Assembly: GCF_000981585.1 (NCBI RefSeq)
Contig: NZ_LN831776.1
Location: forward strand, 1,565,001-1,629,000
Source of the DNA: Paenibacillus riograndensis SBR5
GTDB taxonomy: Bacteria; Bacillota; Bacilli; Paenibacillales; Paenibacillaceae
Direction: 5' to 3'
DNA: 64,000 nucleotides
This document shows positions 54,873 through 63,975 of this stretch, piece after piece. Within the stretch, counting starts at the first letter, position 1; every line of letters starts with the position of its first letter. The notes below the pieces were generated by a model. That model worked only from the letters and a program-made list of their open reading frames with translations, made no database searches and was not told the origin of the DNA. Position numbers and translations under genes: made by a program.

Positions 54873-57026
54873 GTCGCTCCTTATGTGGGAGCGTGGATTG
54901 AAATCATTCGAAAATTTTTTTGAAGCGGAGTGTCTTTGTCGCTCCTTATGTGGGAGCGTGGATTGAAATATCACGTTTGCGACCGTTAGCTGCGTGTGCT
55001 GATCGTCGCTCCTTATACAGGAGCGTGGATTGAAATATTTTCCCGGCATCCATAGCAAACCTCCTGAATAGTCGCTCCTTATACAGGAGCGTGGATTGAA
55101 ATTTACTGTGAATAAACGGTATGTCAACCCTATGGAGTCGCTCCTTATACAGGAGCGTGGATTGAAATATATTCAGATTGTTCCTTCGCAAATTTCTCCC
55201 GCTGTCGCTCCTTATACAGGAGCGTGGATTGAAATATCGTCAGCAGCATCCACAATCGTAGATGGTCTTGTCGCTCCTTATACAGGAGCGTGGATTGAAA
55301 TTCCACGTTGCCCCATCCGTGATACGGAGACTTACCGGTCGCTCCTTATACAGGAGCGTGGATTGAAATTAACGCCGGGTGCAGCAACACGCTGCGGGTA
55401 CATGTCGCTCCTTATACAGGAGCGTGGATTGAAATGCCGTTTATGCTGATATACGTGTCGATTGCTTACGTCGCTCCTTATACAGGAGCGTGGATTGAAA
55501 TACATTCTTCCCGGGATGCAGCAGCGTGCCGGTGTGGTCGCTCCTTATACAGGAGCGTGGATTGAAATTACATCTCTTTCTTGGTCAGGCCCGAAAACAA
55601 TGTCGCTCCTTATACAGGAGCGTGGATTGAAATCAGAGGATATAATCGATCTGCACTAGACGGTCGTGTCGCTCCTTATACAGGAGCGTGGATTGAAATC
55701 CTCCTACGTATGCTGGGGGGCTAATCTGTACAGTCGCTCCTTATACAGGAGCGTGGATTGAAATCCCTGGAGGATGTGAACAAGTTTTTGGACATTCGCG
55801 TCGCTCCTTATACAGGAGCGTGGATTGAAATGCGATTACATAATACTGCCGTACTTAGAGGAGATGGTCGCTCCTTATACAGGAGCGTGGATTGAAATTT
55901 ATCCCTCCCGTGTATGCTCGCCGGTATTTAAGCGTCGCTCCTTATACAGGAGCGTGGATTGAAATACAGTATGCAGTGATAGAAAGTAGCCCAACCGCCG
56001 TCGCTCCTTATACAGGAGCGTGGATTGAAATTGATAAAAGTCACATTCAAAGCCAGCTGCCTTCAGGTCGCTCCTTATACAGGAGCGTGGATTGAAATCA
56101 TGACAAGGATGGACTTGCCGCGTCCGGATCGCGCGTCGCTCCTTATACAGGAGCGTGGATTGAAATAGTGATATTACCATACTCATCGCGGGCACGTAAA
56201 GTCGCTCCTTATACAGGAGCGTGGATTGAAATGCTCGATTAACGCCATCTGCGCCGTAATCCGTAGCGTTGCTCCTTATACAGGAGCGTGGATTGAAATA
56301 AAACTCGGGTTTAGTGCAGACCAGATGTTTGATGTCGCTTCTTATGTAGGAGCGTGGATTGAAATAATACAAACAACATCATTGAGAAAAGGTTAATTCC
56401 GTCGCTCCTTATGCAGGAGCGTGGATTGAAATAAGCTGATCGTCAGTAGCCTCCTGCACAGCACTGAGTCGCTCCTTATGTGGGGGCGTGGATCGAAATC
56501 CCTTAACTAGAGACGTTATGCGCACAGAGATCAGTGTCGCTCCTTATGTGGGAGCGTGGATTGAAATCGCTGGCGATTTTAGCGGCCTCCAGATCAATCT
56601 TGTCGCTCCTTATGTAGAGCGTGGATTAAATGGCAAGGACCGGGAAGGAAAAGCCGTCGCGGAAGGTCGCTCCTTATGTAGGAGCGTGGATTGAAATCCT
56701 GTGTCGTCCTTTGCTAGTGCGGAAGATTGGACGTCGCTCCTTATGTAGGAGCGTGGATTGAAATATTGCAACGATCTCTACGATGCTCGGTCCGTAGTCG
56801 CTCCTTATGCAGGAGCGTGGATTGAAATAAGGACAAACTGTTTGAACGCGATTTGCGAGATGTCGCTCTTTATGTAGGAGCGTGGATTGAAATGGATATC
56901 TTTAGAGAAGCAGCGAGGTCTCGATTATGTCGCTCCTTATGTAGGAGCGTGGATTGAAATTTTAATGACTCACGACTAAATGAAATGTGGGCTTGTCGCT
57001 CCTTATGTAGGAGCGTGGATTGAAAT
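54873..57026 (+). CRISPR. CRISPR array 4, 33 repeats, TTATACAGG variant with array-3-type head
   Basis: 32 spacers. Repeats 1 and 2 have CCTTATGTGGG, as at the heads of arrays 1 and 3. Repeats 3-22 have CCTTATACAGGAGCG. From repeat 23 (56334) the sequences drift (TTATGTAGG, TTATGCAGG, TTATGTGGGGG), and repeat 27 (56602) is shortened. The last repeat ends at 57026 and is intact, with no clear terminator after it. All keep GTGGATTGAAAT apart from repeats 25 and 27. Confidence 0.98.
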
Positions 57027-57117
57027 AAACTAACAAGTATCTAAAACACCTAACATCATGGTAAAATATTGTGACTTGTCTTGTTACAGTCCATCCTAAA
57101 TTCAGCAGGTGACCGTG

Positions 57118-58242
57118 TTGAGATTACGAGAGTTCATGAGCCCTTCGGGGACCTCGGCCTACCGGCAGGCGAAGTGGATCAAACGTTTTTTGCAGACTTA
57201 TTGGCTTGTAATTGCCCTGCATTTTCTGGCCCAGCTTGCGGCTTATACTTTTCTCCCGTATGAGAGGGGGGCGCATGAATTTTATTATGGGGTTCTGCTG
57301 TACCCGACTTTGCTGATGGGGGCGGTTGTGGGCATAGCCCAGTGGATTGACCGCCGTGCCTCCAAGTATTCGTTCATCTCTCTTTTTATGGCCGGTACCA
57401 TTATTGCGATGATCATCATCCACCTGAATATGGATATCCGCATTATTGGAGCGCTTATGCTGCTGCCCATCTTCGCTTCGGCGATTTTTTACCGGCTGGA
57501 TTTAACTTTTTTTACGTTTGCGCTGCAGGCTGTCGCTTTTTTTGTAATGTACCGGTGGGATTATTGGTTTAAGTATTTTTTTAGCTCGTTTGATCTGATT
57601 GCGATCCCGATTTTTCTGGTCGTGGGCACCTTGGTGGCCAGCATTATGATTATTAACGGGCGTGAGCTGGTCAGTGATCTGGAGGCATCGCTGATGGCGA
57701 AGCAGGACCTGCTGATTGAGAATGCGGTCATGCGCAAGCTGTCGACGACCGATGCGTTGACGGATCTGTACAATCATATTTCCTTCCATGAGTTCTACGA
57801 CAAGGCGCTGGAGTATGGGGATCAAGGCGCACCGTTTCATCTGGCCCTGATTGATATCGATAATTTCAAGCTGATCAACGATAAATACGGCCACCGTGCC
57901 GGGGATATCATTTTGGCCAGGGTAGCCAAGGTCATTCGGGACCTCATATCATCGGCGGATATTGCCGCCCGTTATGGCGGGGAGGAGTTTGCCATTCTCT
58001 TTTTTGAGAAGACCTTTGAAGAGGCTGAAGCGATAGCGGACAAGATTCGCCTGCGGCTCTCCGGAACCCCGCATGAAGAAATGGACGGCGCGGCGGTAAC
58101 CGTAAGTATCGGGCTTAAAAGCTACTCGCAAGGAACCACCAAAGAACAGCTGTTTGAGGAAGTGGACGCACTGCTCTATGCCGCCAAACACGAGGGAAAA
58201 AACAAAGTCCGGACTCCTTATTCATCCACGGTATTTACATAG
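57118..58242 (+). CDS. Membrane diguanylate cyclase (GGDEF)
   Basis: 374 residues from TTG 57118 with CAGGTGA upstream; GTG 57115, GTG 57109 or ATG 57136 are alternatives. N-terminal half has about six membrane segments ('LLYPTLLMGAVVGIAQWI', 'FISLFMAGTIIAMIIIHLNM', 'LIAIPIFLVVGTLVASIMII'), of the 5TM-5TMR-like sort. The GGDEF domain (about 210-365) has 'TTDALTDLYNHISFHEFYDK', LALIDIDNFKLINDKYGH and the active loop RYGGEEF. The I-site RxxD is absent (SSAD). Should make c-di-GMP. Starts about 90 bp after array 4. Confidence 0.92.
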   Translation: MRLREFMSPSGTSAYRQAKWIKRFLQTYWLVIALHFLAQLAAYTFLPYERGAHEFYYGVLLYPTLLMGAVVGIAQWIDRRASKYSFISLFMAGTIIAMIIIHLNMDIRIIGALMLLPIFASAIFYRLDLTFFTFALQAVAFFVMYRWDYWFKYFFSSFDLIAIPIFLVVGTLVASIMIINGRELVSDLEASLMAKQDLLIENAVMRKLSTTDALTDLYNHISFHEFYDKALEYGDQGAPFHLALIDIDNFKLINDKYGHRAGDIILARVAKVIRDLISSADIAARYGGEEFAILFFEKTFEEAEAIADKIRLRLSGTPHEEMDGAAVTVSIGLKSYSQGTTKEQLFEEVDALLYAAKHEGKNKVRTPYSSTVFT

Positions 58243-58299
58243 CGCAAAATCCCGGCGAATGTTCTCGGGCAGCGCAGCTTTTAGATTTTACATAATCTG

Positions 58300-58869
58300 T
58301 TATTCGGAGTTTCCTTCCATACCTGCCTTCTTACGTGCCCGGAAACGGCGCACCTTCATCAGATTGCCGCACATTTTATCATCGCAATAACGTTTCGAAC
58401 GGTTCCGGGTATCATCATAATAGACCCAGAGGCAATCCGGGTTCTCGCAGATGCGAAAGCGGGAGGTGTCCTTCTCCACAAGCGCAGCGGCAAAAGAAGA
58501 CGCAATCTCCGCCATCACCTGCTCCCAATCCGGGCGCTGCGGTTGAAAGGAGATTTTTACCTTACCCTCCACACTCTGGACAACCTGCCGAATGACCGGC
58601 CCCATCAGCATATAACCGTTCAACCGCTCCAGCAGATCCCCGTCCGGGGGACAGTCCTGCACCAGCTTCTGTACCGCTTCCCGCAGTAAGCTCCTTAGCT
58701 GCTGCAATTGCTCCAGCTCTTTAGGCTCTGGCGGCAGCTCTGCCCGCAATGAATGCTGTTCCAGCCAGACGGCCAGCCACTCCTGATCTTGCAGCTTGTC
58801 CTTGTCTTTGCTGCGGTCGCCTGTCCGCCAATCCCGCCAGTAGCTGTTAATGAAATCATCCCACAACAC
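58300..58869 (-). CDS. CGNR zinc-finger / ABATE-domain regulator
   Basis: 189 residues. The C-terminal zinc finger reads RFRICENPDCLWVYYDDTRN then RYCDDKMCGNLMKVRRFRAR, with the CGN(R/L) motif giving the family name. The N-terminal part is the helical ABATE-type stress-sensing region. Probably a DNA-binding regulator of unknown target. Convergent with the GGDEF gene; SD on the minus strand is GGAGGAAAA before ATG 58869. Confidence 0.87.
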   Translation of the reverse strand: MLWDDFINSYWRDWRTGDRSKDKDKLQDQEWLAVWLEQHSLRAELPPEPKELEQLQQLRSLLREAVQKLVQDCPPDGDLLERLNGYMLMGPVIRQVVQSVEGKVKISFQPQRPDWEQVMAEIASSFAAALVEKDTSRFRICENPDCLWVYYDDTRNRSKRYCDDKMCGNLMKVRRFRARKKAGMEGNSE

Positions 58870-59132
58870 AGGGTTTTCCTCCTTACGCTACATCACTTTC
58901 CACTGATTGTAACAGTTAAAATATAATTTTGCTAGTTACTTGATGCGTGGCAGAGAATATGCTACATTTCTATTGTAACTATTATTCGAGTCGTTAAATC
59001 GTTACACGGGTTGCGAAGCTGCTGAAACAGTACATGCAGTACAAAATTTAAGCGTATGTTTTGGAGCGGGTTTTGGTTCGAAGTGAATGGGGAAGAGAGC
59101 ATATCGCTTATAAAACTCTTAGGAGGGTGAAC

Positions 59133-59627
59133 ATGCAGAATAAGATTAGTGATGTTTTGCTGCAAAATTGGGATTATGTCATGGATATCGAGGACTGGGC
59201 ACCGCCGCTGAGCGCTGCATTGGAAGGGGTGACTAGTGAACAGGCCGTCTGGAAACCGCAAGGCGAAGCGGGCAACTCGATCTGGGAGACGGTCAACCAC
59301 CTGACCTATTACAAGGAGCGTCTGCTTATCAAGCTCAAAGGCTTGCCGAAACTGCCTGAAGCAGAGAGCAATGATGCTACTTTTACCGTTACGGAGAGCG
59401 GGGAAGAGGCATGGGGGCACGCGGTAGCCAAGCTGAAACAAGTCCATGCTTCTCTGCGGGAAGTGATTGAGGCGCTGGAGGAAGGCGCATATGATTGGGG
59501 CGGTTCCGGACATGCTCCGGGAGAAGAAGTGATGAGCCTGATTCTGCATGATTCCTATCATACCGGACAGATCGTGCTGGTCCGCAAGCTGCAGGGCTCC
59601 TGGCCAACGAACCGCAGCTTCAATTAA
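59133..59627 (+). CDS. DinB-family protein
   Basis: 164 residues from ATG 59133, with AGGAGGGTGA just upstream; an upstream in-frame ATG (59061) has no such site. Four-helix DinB/YfiT fold: 'SIWETVNHLTYYKERLLIKL' gives the first metal His and 'LHDSYHTGQIVLVRKLQ' the last two. Members are metal-dependent enzymes such as thiol transferases. Substrate unknown. Ends in a terminator. Confidence 0.9.
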   Translation: MQNKISDVLLQNWDYVMDIEDWAPPLSAALEGVTSEQAVWKPQGEAGNSIWETVNHLTYYKERLLIKLKGLPKLPEAESNDATFTVTESGEEAWGHAVAKLKQVHASLREVIEALEEGAYDWGGSGHAPGEEVMSLILHDSYHTGQIVLVRKLQGSWPTNRSFN

Positions 59628-59659
59628 CAGACTACAGCCAGCTCCGCAGCACAGCATAA

Positions 59660-59710
59660 AGCCGCAGTTCCGTTTCTCCTTACAGGGAGGCCCGGAGCTG
59701 CGGCTATTTG
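59660..59710 (+). terminator. Terminator of the DinB gene
   Basis: AGCCGCAG / CTGCGGCT, extended by TTCCG / CGGAG, followed by ATTTGTTT. Confidence 0.8.
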
Positions 59711-59773
59711 TTTCAAACGGGAAAGAGTCAGGGTAATGGATTCTACACCCAAGAGATTCGAAAGGAGAGATAG

Positions 59774-59944
59774 ATGATGGAACCGAACTACAAAGACAGA
59801 AGTGTTGAAGTGGAACGCACTGAGGTGCAGAAGAAATCGGATTCCAGCGTTGTCGCATCCACCTTTATCAAATACGCCGCTTACCTGATCATTTTTTTCG
59901 GACTGCTGTTCTTTCTGGTCAAGTATGTCTTCCCGTTGTTCTAG
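59774..59944 (+). CDS. Small single-pass membrane protein, 56 residues
   Basis: ATG 59774 (or ATG 59777) follows AAAGGAGAG at normal spacing. The N-terminal half is charged (NYKDRSVEVERTEVQKKSD) and the C-terminal half one membrane helix ('YAAYLIIFFGLLFFLVKYVF'), N-in by charge. Terminator follows. Similar short proteins of unknown role are common in spore formers; no function is claimed. Confidence 0.8.
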   Translation: MMEPNYKDRSVEVERTEVQKKSDSSVVASTFIKYAAYLIIFFGLLFFLVKYVFPLF

Positions 59945-59972
59945 ACGATATCAGGCAACACGCCGACATGCC

Positions 59973-60011
59973 AAAACCCATCCCGTAGATCACTGTGGGG
60001 TGGGTTTTGTG
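59973..60011 (+). terminator. Intrinsic terminator
   Basis: AAAACCCATCCC pairs with GGGGTGGGTTTT; 12-nt loop. It can also serve convergent cmpA on the minus strand. Confidence 0.8.
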
Positions 60012-60027
60012 GTACGGATTCATATAC

Positions 60028-60165
60028 CTATACTTCCCGCTGGATAGAGTCACGGGCTTCGGCGGAATTGCGGTAAAAAAACCAGCATTCGTTCAGCAGC
60101 TTGATCTGGCGCCGGTCCTTTTTGTAATAAGCCTTCATGAGCTGATGGCAGAGCCACTGCGGCAA
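60028..60165 (-). CDS. cmpA: Cortex morphogenetic protein CmpA
   Basis: 45 residues from TTG (complement of 60163-60165), with GGAGGGG upstream: MPQWLCHQLMKAYYKKDRRQ then IKLLNECWFFYRN. This fits B. subtilis CmpA (MPNWLKKQMQKAF...QIKLLNQCW.FYR), a spore-made adaptor that helps ClpXP remove SpoIVA in defective sporulation. The longer open frame to 60309 has no start signal. CmpA neighbours tex and ydcK in Bacillus; here it is near the SprT-like gene (ydcK homologue), while tex lies 43 kb away. Confidence 0.88.
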   Translation of the reverse strand: MPQWLCHQLMKAYYKKDRRQIKLLNECWFFYRNSAEARDSIQREV

Positions 60166-60250
60166 GAGTACCCCTCCTCTGCATGCTAACATAGGATAGC
60201 ATATGGGGTAACCCGCCCAATGGTGCAGCGGCAAGCCGGAATTTCCGTTC

Positions 60251-60610
60251 CTAGTGCACGCCTTCTTCTTCCTCTTCGTACCACTGCTCCAGCTGGGCTT
60301 GTAGCGCACGGATCTCCGTCAACAATGAAATGAGGGGATAATTGCTCTCCTGAATGGAGGAAAAAGCACTCTCCAGCCGGTTAATATAGGCCAATCCGGA
60401 TTCCAGTGAATGCTCCTCGCGCAGCAGCTCCAGAGAGTCACACTCGGCAATGGCGAGCGGCAGATCCGGAACATTGTCCGCTGTCAGCTTGTCGATCTCT
60501 TTATTGAGGCGCAGATTGAGTGCGCTGAGCTGATAAGCATATTCCTCCGGCATCTCCACAAATTGCAATTCCTGATGCTGCTGCAAAATTACATATCGCA
60601 TCTTTGGCAT
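60251..60610 (-). CDS. Small unknown protein, helical and acidic
   Basis: 119 residues, not recognised. ATG 60610 is about 8 nt after GGGAG on the minus strand; M at residue 4 is an alternative. Composition is rich in Leu and Glu ('MPEEYAYQLSALNLRLNKEI', 'LLTEIRALQAQLEQWYEEEE'), suggesting coiled-coil helices. No signal or membrane segment. Lies between cmpA and sprT. Confidence 0.72.
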   Translation of the reverse strand: MPKMRYVILQQHQELQFVEMPEEYAYQLSALNLRLNKEIDKLTADNVPDLPLAIAECDSLELLREEHSLESGLAYINRLESAFSSIQESNYPLISLLTEIRALQAQLEQWYEEEEEGVH

Positions 60611-60709
60611 AAGTCATTCTCCCTCCGAACTTGTCTTCCTTCTTGACAGTGTAGCCTATGCACAAGTTACAATTCAAGTAGAGAGCGTAAATTCCTGTGG
60701 AGAGGACTT

Positions 60710-61216
60710 GTGAGAGAAACGATGACTAGAATGAGCAATGAAGAGCTGCAGCAGTGGATCGAGCAGGTATCGCAGGACAGCTTTGGTGTCCCGTTCCGCC
60801 ACAAGGCGAGCTTTAACAGCCGGCTGAGCACCACGGGAGGCAGATATTTTATCAAAAGCCATAACATTGAGATCAATCCTATGCAGCTGGAAATGTTCGG
60901 GCGTGAAGAGACAGAGCGGATCATCAAGCATGAGCTGTGCCATTACCACCTGCATCTCTCGAAGCGGGGATATATGCACCGGGACGCCGATTTCAAAAAA
61001 CTGCTCGCCATGGTTGGCGGAAGCCGCTTTTGCCAGACCCTGCCGGGAGCGAAGGCGCGGAAGCCGCTGCCTTACCGGTACAAGCTCGTCTGCACCGCAT
61101 GTGCCACGGAATACCCGCGCAAGCGTAAGGCTGATCCGAAGCGCTACCGCTGCGGCAACTGTGCAGGCAAGCTTAAGCTGGTCGCACTGGAAGAATCCCG
61201 AGGAAAAGCTAAATAG
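60710..61216 (+). CDS. sprL: SprT-like zinc metalloprotein (YdcK homologue)
   Basis: 168 residues from GTG 60710 (GGAGAGG 4-5 nt upstream) or about 164 from ATG 60722. Metal site HELCHYH fits HExxH, and the C-terminal zinc ribbon reads LVCTACATEYPRKRK then YRCGNCAGKL. Corresponds to Bacillus YdcK, which also neighbours cmpA and the trnS tRNAs. Protease activity in bacteria is unproven. Confidence 0.9.
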   Translation: MRETMTRMSNEELQQWIEQVSQDSFGVPFRHKASFNSRLSTTGGRYFIKSHNIEINPMQLEMFGREETERIIKHELCHYHLHLSKRGYMHRDADFKKLLAMVGGSRFCQTLPGAKARKPLPYRYKLVCTACATEYPRKRKADPKRYRCGNCAGKLKLVALEESRGKAK

Positions 61217-61224
61217 CCGCTATT

Positions 61225-61878
61225 TTAGAGCTCGGTGTCGGTCTTGATGACCAATCCGAGCAGACCGGCGAAGGAAGCCGCCTGTTCTGCGGAGATGATA
61301 CAGCCTGCGAGATCTTCGATATCGACATGCAGACCGGTGAAGCTGCAATCGCTGAGGTCGATTTCTTTTAGCCTGCAGCCCGCAAAGGTGGCCTGATCGA
61401 TATCGCATTCCGAGAATCCGATGTGAGTCAGCTCCGCCTGATAATAATCGCTGCTGACCAGCCGGCAGTTCGTAAAAACCGTCCCTTTGAATTTTCCAAA
61501 GCGGAAACTGGCGAAATCCCCGATACAATCCACTATCCGTACATTTTGAAATCGGCCTCTGCTGAAGTCTGTGCCAATCAATTTACAATTCCGAAATTCT
61601 GTCCGGTGCACAAAAGCGTCACTGAAATTCACATTCGACAGATCACAATTTTCAAAGATCACATCCGTCAGCTCAATGGCATGAAGTGTGGACTCGGTAA
61701 CCGTCACATTCCGGAAAATCACTTTGTCGAACGATACCCTGTCCGCTTCCTGATATTCAATCAGGCTGTCGCTGATCAGGCAGTGGCTGATTTCTTCCTT
61801 CGATTGGAGTGTATGGATCTGCTGTGGCAGCAAAGCATTTTCTTCAGTGATTTTGGGCGGATCGATTTTGTTGCTCAT
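61225..61878 (-). CDS. Pentapeptide-repeat protein
   Basis: 217 residues from the second ATG (61878), with GGAGG 5 nt upstream; the ATG at 61890 overlaps that site. Residues about 50-190 follow the A(D/N)LXX pattern: 'VIFENCDLSNVNFSDAFVHR', 'TEFRNCKLIGTDFSRGRFQN', 'IGFSECDIDQATFAGCRLKE', a right-handed quadrilateral helix. Qnr proteins of this fold protect gyrase, but resistance cannot be deduced here. Ends 8 bp from the convergent sprT stop. Confidence 0.88.
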   Translation of the reverse strand: MSNKIDPPKITEENALLPQQIHTLQSKEEISHCLISDSLIEYQEADRVSFDKVIFRNVTVTESTLHAIELTDVIFENCDLSNVNFSDAFVHRTEFRNCKLIGTDFSRGRFQNVRIVDCIGDFASFRFGKFKGTVFTNCRLVSSDYYQAELTHIGFSECDIDQATFAGCRLKEIDLSDCSFTGLHVDIEDLAGCIISAEQAASFAGLLGLVIKTDTEL

Positions 61879-61910
61879 ATTGGCCTCCATGTCATTGTAA
61901 TTTGCCCGTT

Positions 61911-62339
61911 TTATTTGAGCTGGCCCATGCCGAGATTGACCCGGTAATTGCCGAACTCCAGCAGCTGGTCCAGGAAAGTGGCGAGCTCATCATGATCTTT
62001 GGCGTATACACGCATCCAGTAACAGCCCTCACCGCTGACCCGGTGCAGCTCGGCCACACTTCCATGCTCCAGGGCAAATTTTTGAAAAAGCGGATGCGCT
62101 TTGTTGGAGCTGAGGAACACGGTAATCAAAGCGTGAATGTTCTGCCCGAGCTTTTGCGGATTCCAGCGTACCGTATAGCCCTCGATAATCTCCAGCTCCC
62201 GCATTCTGCGGATTCGCGCGCCTACAGCCTGCCCTGTCATGTGTATTTTCTCCCCAATTTCCTTATGGCTCAACCGGGAATCTTCTATTATATAGTGTAG
62301 GATTCTGTAGTCTATATCATCTATTGCGTAGTTTTCCAT
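61911..62339 (-). CDS. Lrp/AsnC-family regulator
   Basis: 142 residues starting MENYAIDDIDYRILHYIIED; a frame continues 19 residues upstream to ATG 62396 but family members start here. The N-terminal helix-turn-helix is 'SRLSHKEIGEKIHMTGQAVG' with ARIRRMRELEII, the rest an RAM ligand-binding domain ('GEGCYWMRVYAKDHDELATF'). May sense an amino acid. Divergent from the MBL-fold gene and probably its regulator. Confidence 0.87.
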   Translation of the reverse strand: MENYAIDDIDYRILHYIIEDSRLSHKEIGEKIHMTGQAVGARIRRMRELEIIEGYTVRWNPQKLGQNIHALITVFLSSNKAHPLFQKFALEHGSVAELHRVSGEGCYWMRVYAKDHDELATFLDQLLEFGNYRVNLGMGQLK

Positions 62340-62470
62340 TTTATCGCGAAATCCTTTCCGGGTGAAAGCAAAAATGATGAATCTCTTTCGCCGCACAATG
62401 TATTTTGAACGAAGCAGCTCTTATACTTAGATTGTAGCAGAAGACAGGATAGATGAAAGAGGTGTTTATA

Positions 62471-63223
62471 TTGAAAATTCAGCTCATCCGCAACGCGGCC
62501 CTATGGCTGGAATACGGCGGTATAACTTTTCTGGTAGATCCCATGCTCAGCGAACAAGAGGCGAATCCGCCCATTCCGAATTCTCCCAATGCACGAAGAA
62601 ATCCGCTGGTGCCCTTGCCGGGGCCTGTTCAGCAATGGCTCGCACCTGACGCTGTACTCGTTACGCATTTGCATCAGGATCATTGGGATGAAGCGGCAGT
62701 GTCTCTTTTGCCCCATGAACTTCCCGTGTTATGCCAGGACGGAGACGAAGGGACTTTATCGGCACAGGGCTTTGGGCATGTATCTGTGGTTGAGGACCAT
62801 GCGGCGAAGAACTTCCGGGGGGTGACTTTGAAGCGGACCGGCGGCCGGCATGGCACAGGAGAAATCGGGGAGCTTATGGGCAAGGTGTCAGGTTTTGTGT
62901 TCCGAGCCGAAGGCGAGCCGGTCTTGTATGTGGCCGGTGACACGATTTGGTGCGATGAAGTGAAAGTAGCCCTGGATGAACACAAGCCGGAGGTCATCAT
63001 CGTTAATGCCGGGGGAGCACAATTCCTGACCGGAGGCCATATTACCATGAATGAGCAGGACATTATAGAGCTGTGCCGCTATGCGCCGGAAGCATCAGTG
63101 ATTGCTGTGCACATGGAAGCCATCAACCATTGCCTGGTTACCCGTGAACAGCTTGCCGCCCGGCTGGAGCAGGAGGGATTGCTGGGGCGTGTCAAGATTC
63201 CGGCGGACGGGGAATGGTGTTGA
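62471..63223 (+). CDS. Metallo-beta-lactamase-fold hydrolase (UlaG-like)
   Basis: 250 residues from TTG 62471, with AAAGAGGTG 6 nt upstream; ATG 62453 lacks a site. Metal ligands: THLHQDHWD (HxHxDH), YVAGDTIW and the last His in VIAVHMEAINHC. Resembles UlaG/L-ascorbate-6-P lactonase-type hydrolases. Substrate unknown. Divergent lrp-type gene upstream. Confidence 0.9.
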   Translation: MKIQLIRNAALWLEYGGITFLVDPMLSEQEANPPIPNSPNARRNPLVPLPGPVQQWLAPDAVLVTHLHQDHWDEAAVSLLPHELPVLCQDGDEGTLSAQGFGHVSVVEDHAAKNFRGVTLKRTGGRHGTGEIGELMGKVSGFVFRAEGEPVLYVAGDTIWCDEVKVALDEHKPEVIIVNAGGAQFLTGGHITMNEQDIIELCRYAPEASVIAVHMEAINHCLVTREQLAARLEQEGLLGRVKIPADGEWC

Positions 63224-63277
63224 ACAGGGCATTGGCCAGGGGAGACTGAAAACGATCTCAAAAATATTGAGTTATGC

Positions 63278-63306
63278 TTGACTAGACCACAAAATCATGA
63301 TAAATT
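63278..63306 (+). promoter_or_regulatory. tRNA promoter
   Basis: TTGACT, 17 bp, TAAATT; transcription would start about 15 nt before the tRNA-Asn gene. Confidence 0.7.
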
Positions 63307-63327
63307 ATTTCTTGTTCATGTTAATGT

Positions 63328-63403
63328 TCCCTGATAGCTCAGTTGGTAGAGCACTCGACTGTTAATCGAGTTGTCACAGGTTCGAGTCCTGTTCGGGGAG
63401 CCA
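63328..63403 (+). tRNA. tRNA-Asn (GTT)
   Basis: 76 nt. Acceptor TCCCTGA / TCGGGGA, D-arm AGCTCAGTTGGTAGAGC, anticodon GTT at 63361-63363, T-arm GGTTCGAGTCC, encoded CCA. Compares to trnS-Asn of Bacillus by position. Confidence 0.98.
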
Positions 63404-63410
63404 TTTTCTT

Positions 63411-63499
63411 GGAGAGATACCCAAGTGGCTATAAGGGGACCCTCTGCTAAGGGGTTAGACTGCGTAAGCGGTGCGAGGGTTCGAATCCCTCTCTCTCCG
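63411..63499 (+). tRNA. tRNA-Ser (GCT)
   Basis: 89 nt with a long variable arm. Acceptor GGAGAGA / TCTCTCC, anticodon GCT at 63446-63448, T-arm GGTTCGAATCC, no encoded CCA. Seven bases after tRNA-Asn, the order found in Bacillus trnS; the following Glu, Gln, Lys and Leu genes are not present here. Confidence 0.97.
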
Positions 63500-63601
63500 T
63501 TGTGAAGTACTTCCCTGTTAGGGATGAGAACCCTGGGTGGTTCGTTGGAGCATAAGCCTCGTTAGGATTGCATCGCAATCTCGCATAAATGATTTCATAC
63601 A

Positions 63602-63633
63602 AAAAGAGCTTCCGGCGGAGGTTCTTTTTTTTG
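63602..63633 (+). terminator. Terminator downstream of the tRNAs
   Basis: AGAGCTTCC / GGAGGTTCT (two wobble pairs) followed by a run of eight T. Confidence 0.8.
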
Positions 63634-63841
63634 TTGTCCGGGAAACTGAACTATACGTAAAATGTGGATTACTTGAACGCTTCAGATGATAAACTGTAGG
63701 CGGTGCGGAGGCGAATTAGACCATTCTGCTAAGTGAAGCGGACTGAGATGGCGATATTTTGCGAAAAAGGTTAGAGAGGAAATCAGGCGTGGGGAGTTGC
63801 AGGATGATAATGGTGACAAGAAGAAGTTGAGCATGCGCTAG

Positions 63842-63975
63842 TTGGAAAAAGTGAACTTATTTCTCTCCAAAATCCAACAATTATTAGGTTTAAGTGGAAA
63901 AAGGAAACTTAATTGAGCAATATTACTCTGTCAGAGGCGGAATGAGCTAAATTAGTTAACCTTTTTCCACTTAAC
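63842..63975. repeat. Second dispersed element (TTGGAAAAAG family), copy B
   Basis: TTGGAAAAAGTGAACTTATT, CCAAAATCCAACAATT, TTTAAGTGGAAAAAGG and AAATTAGTTAACCTTTTTCC correspond in order to 17080-17190. The ends form an inverted repeat. Confidence 0.75.
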
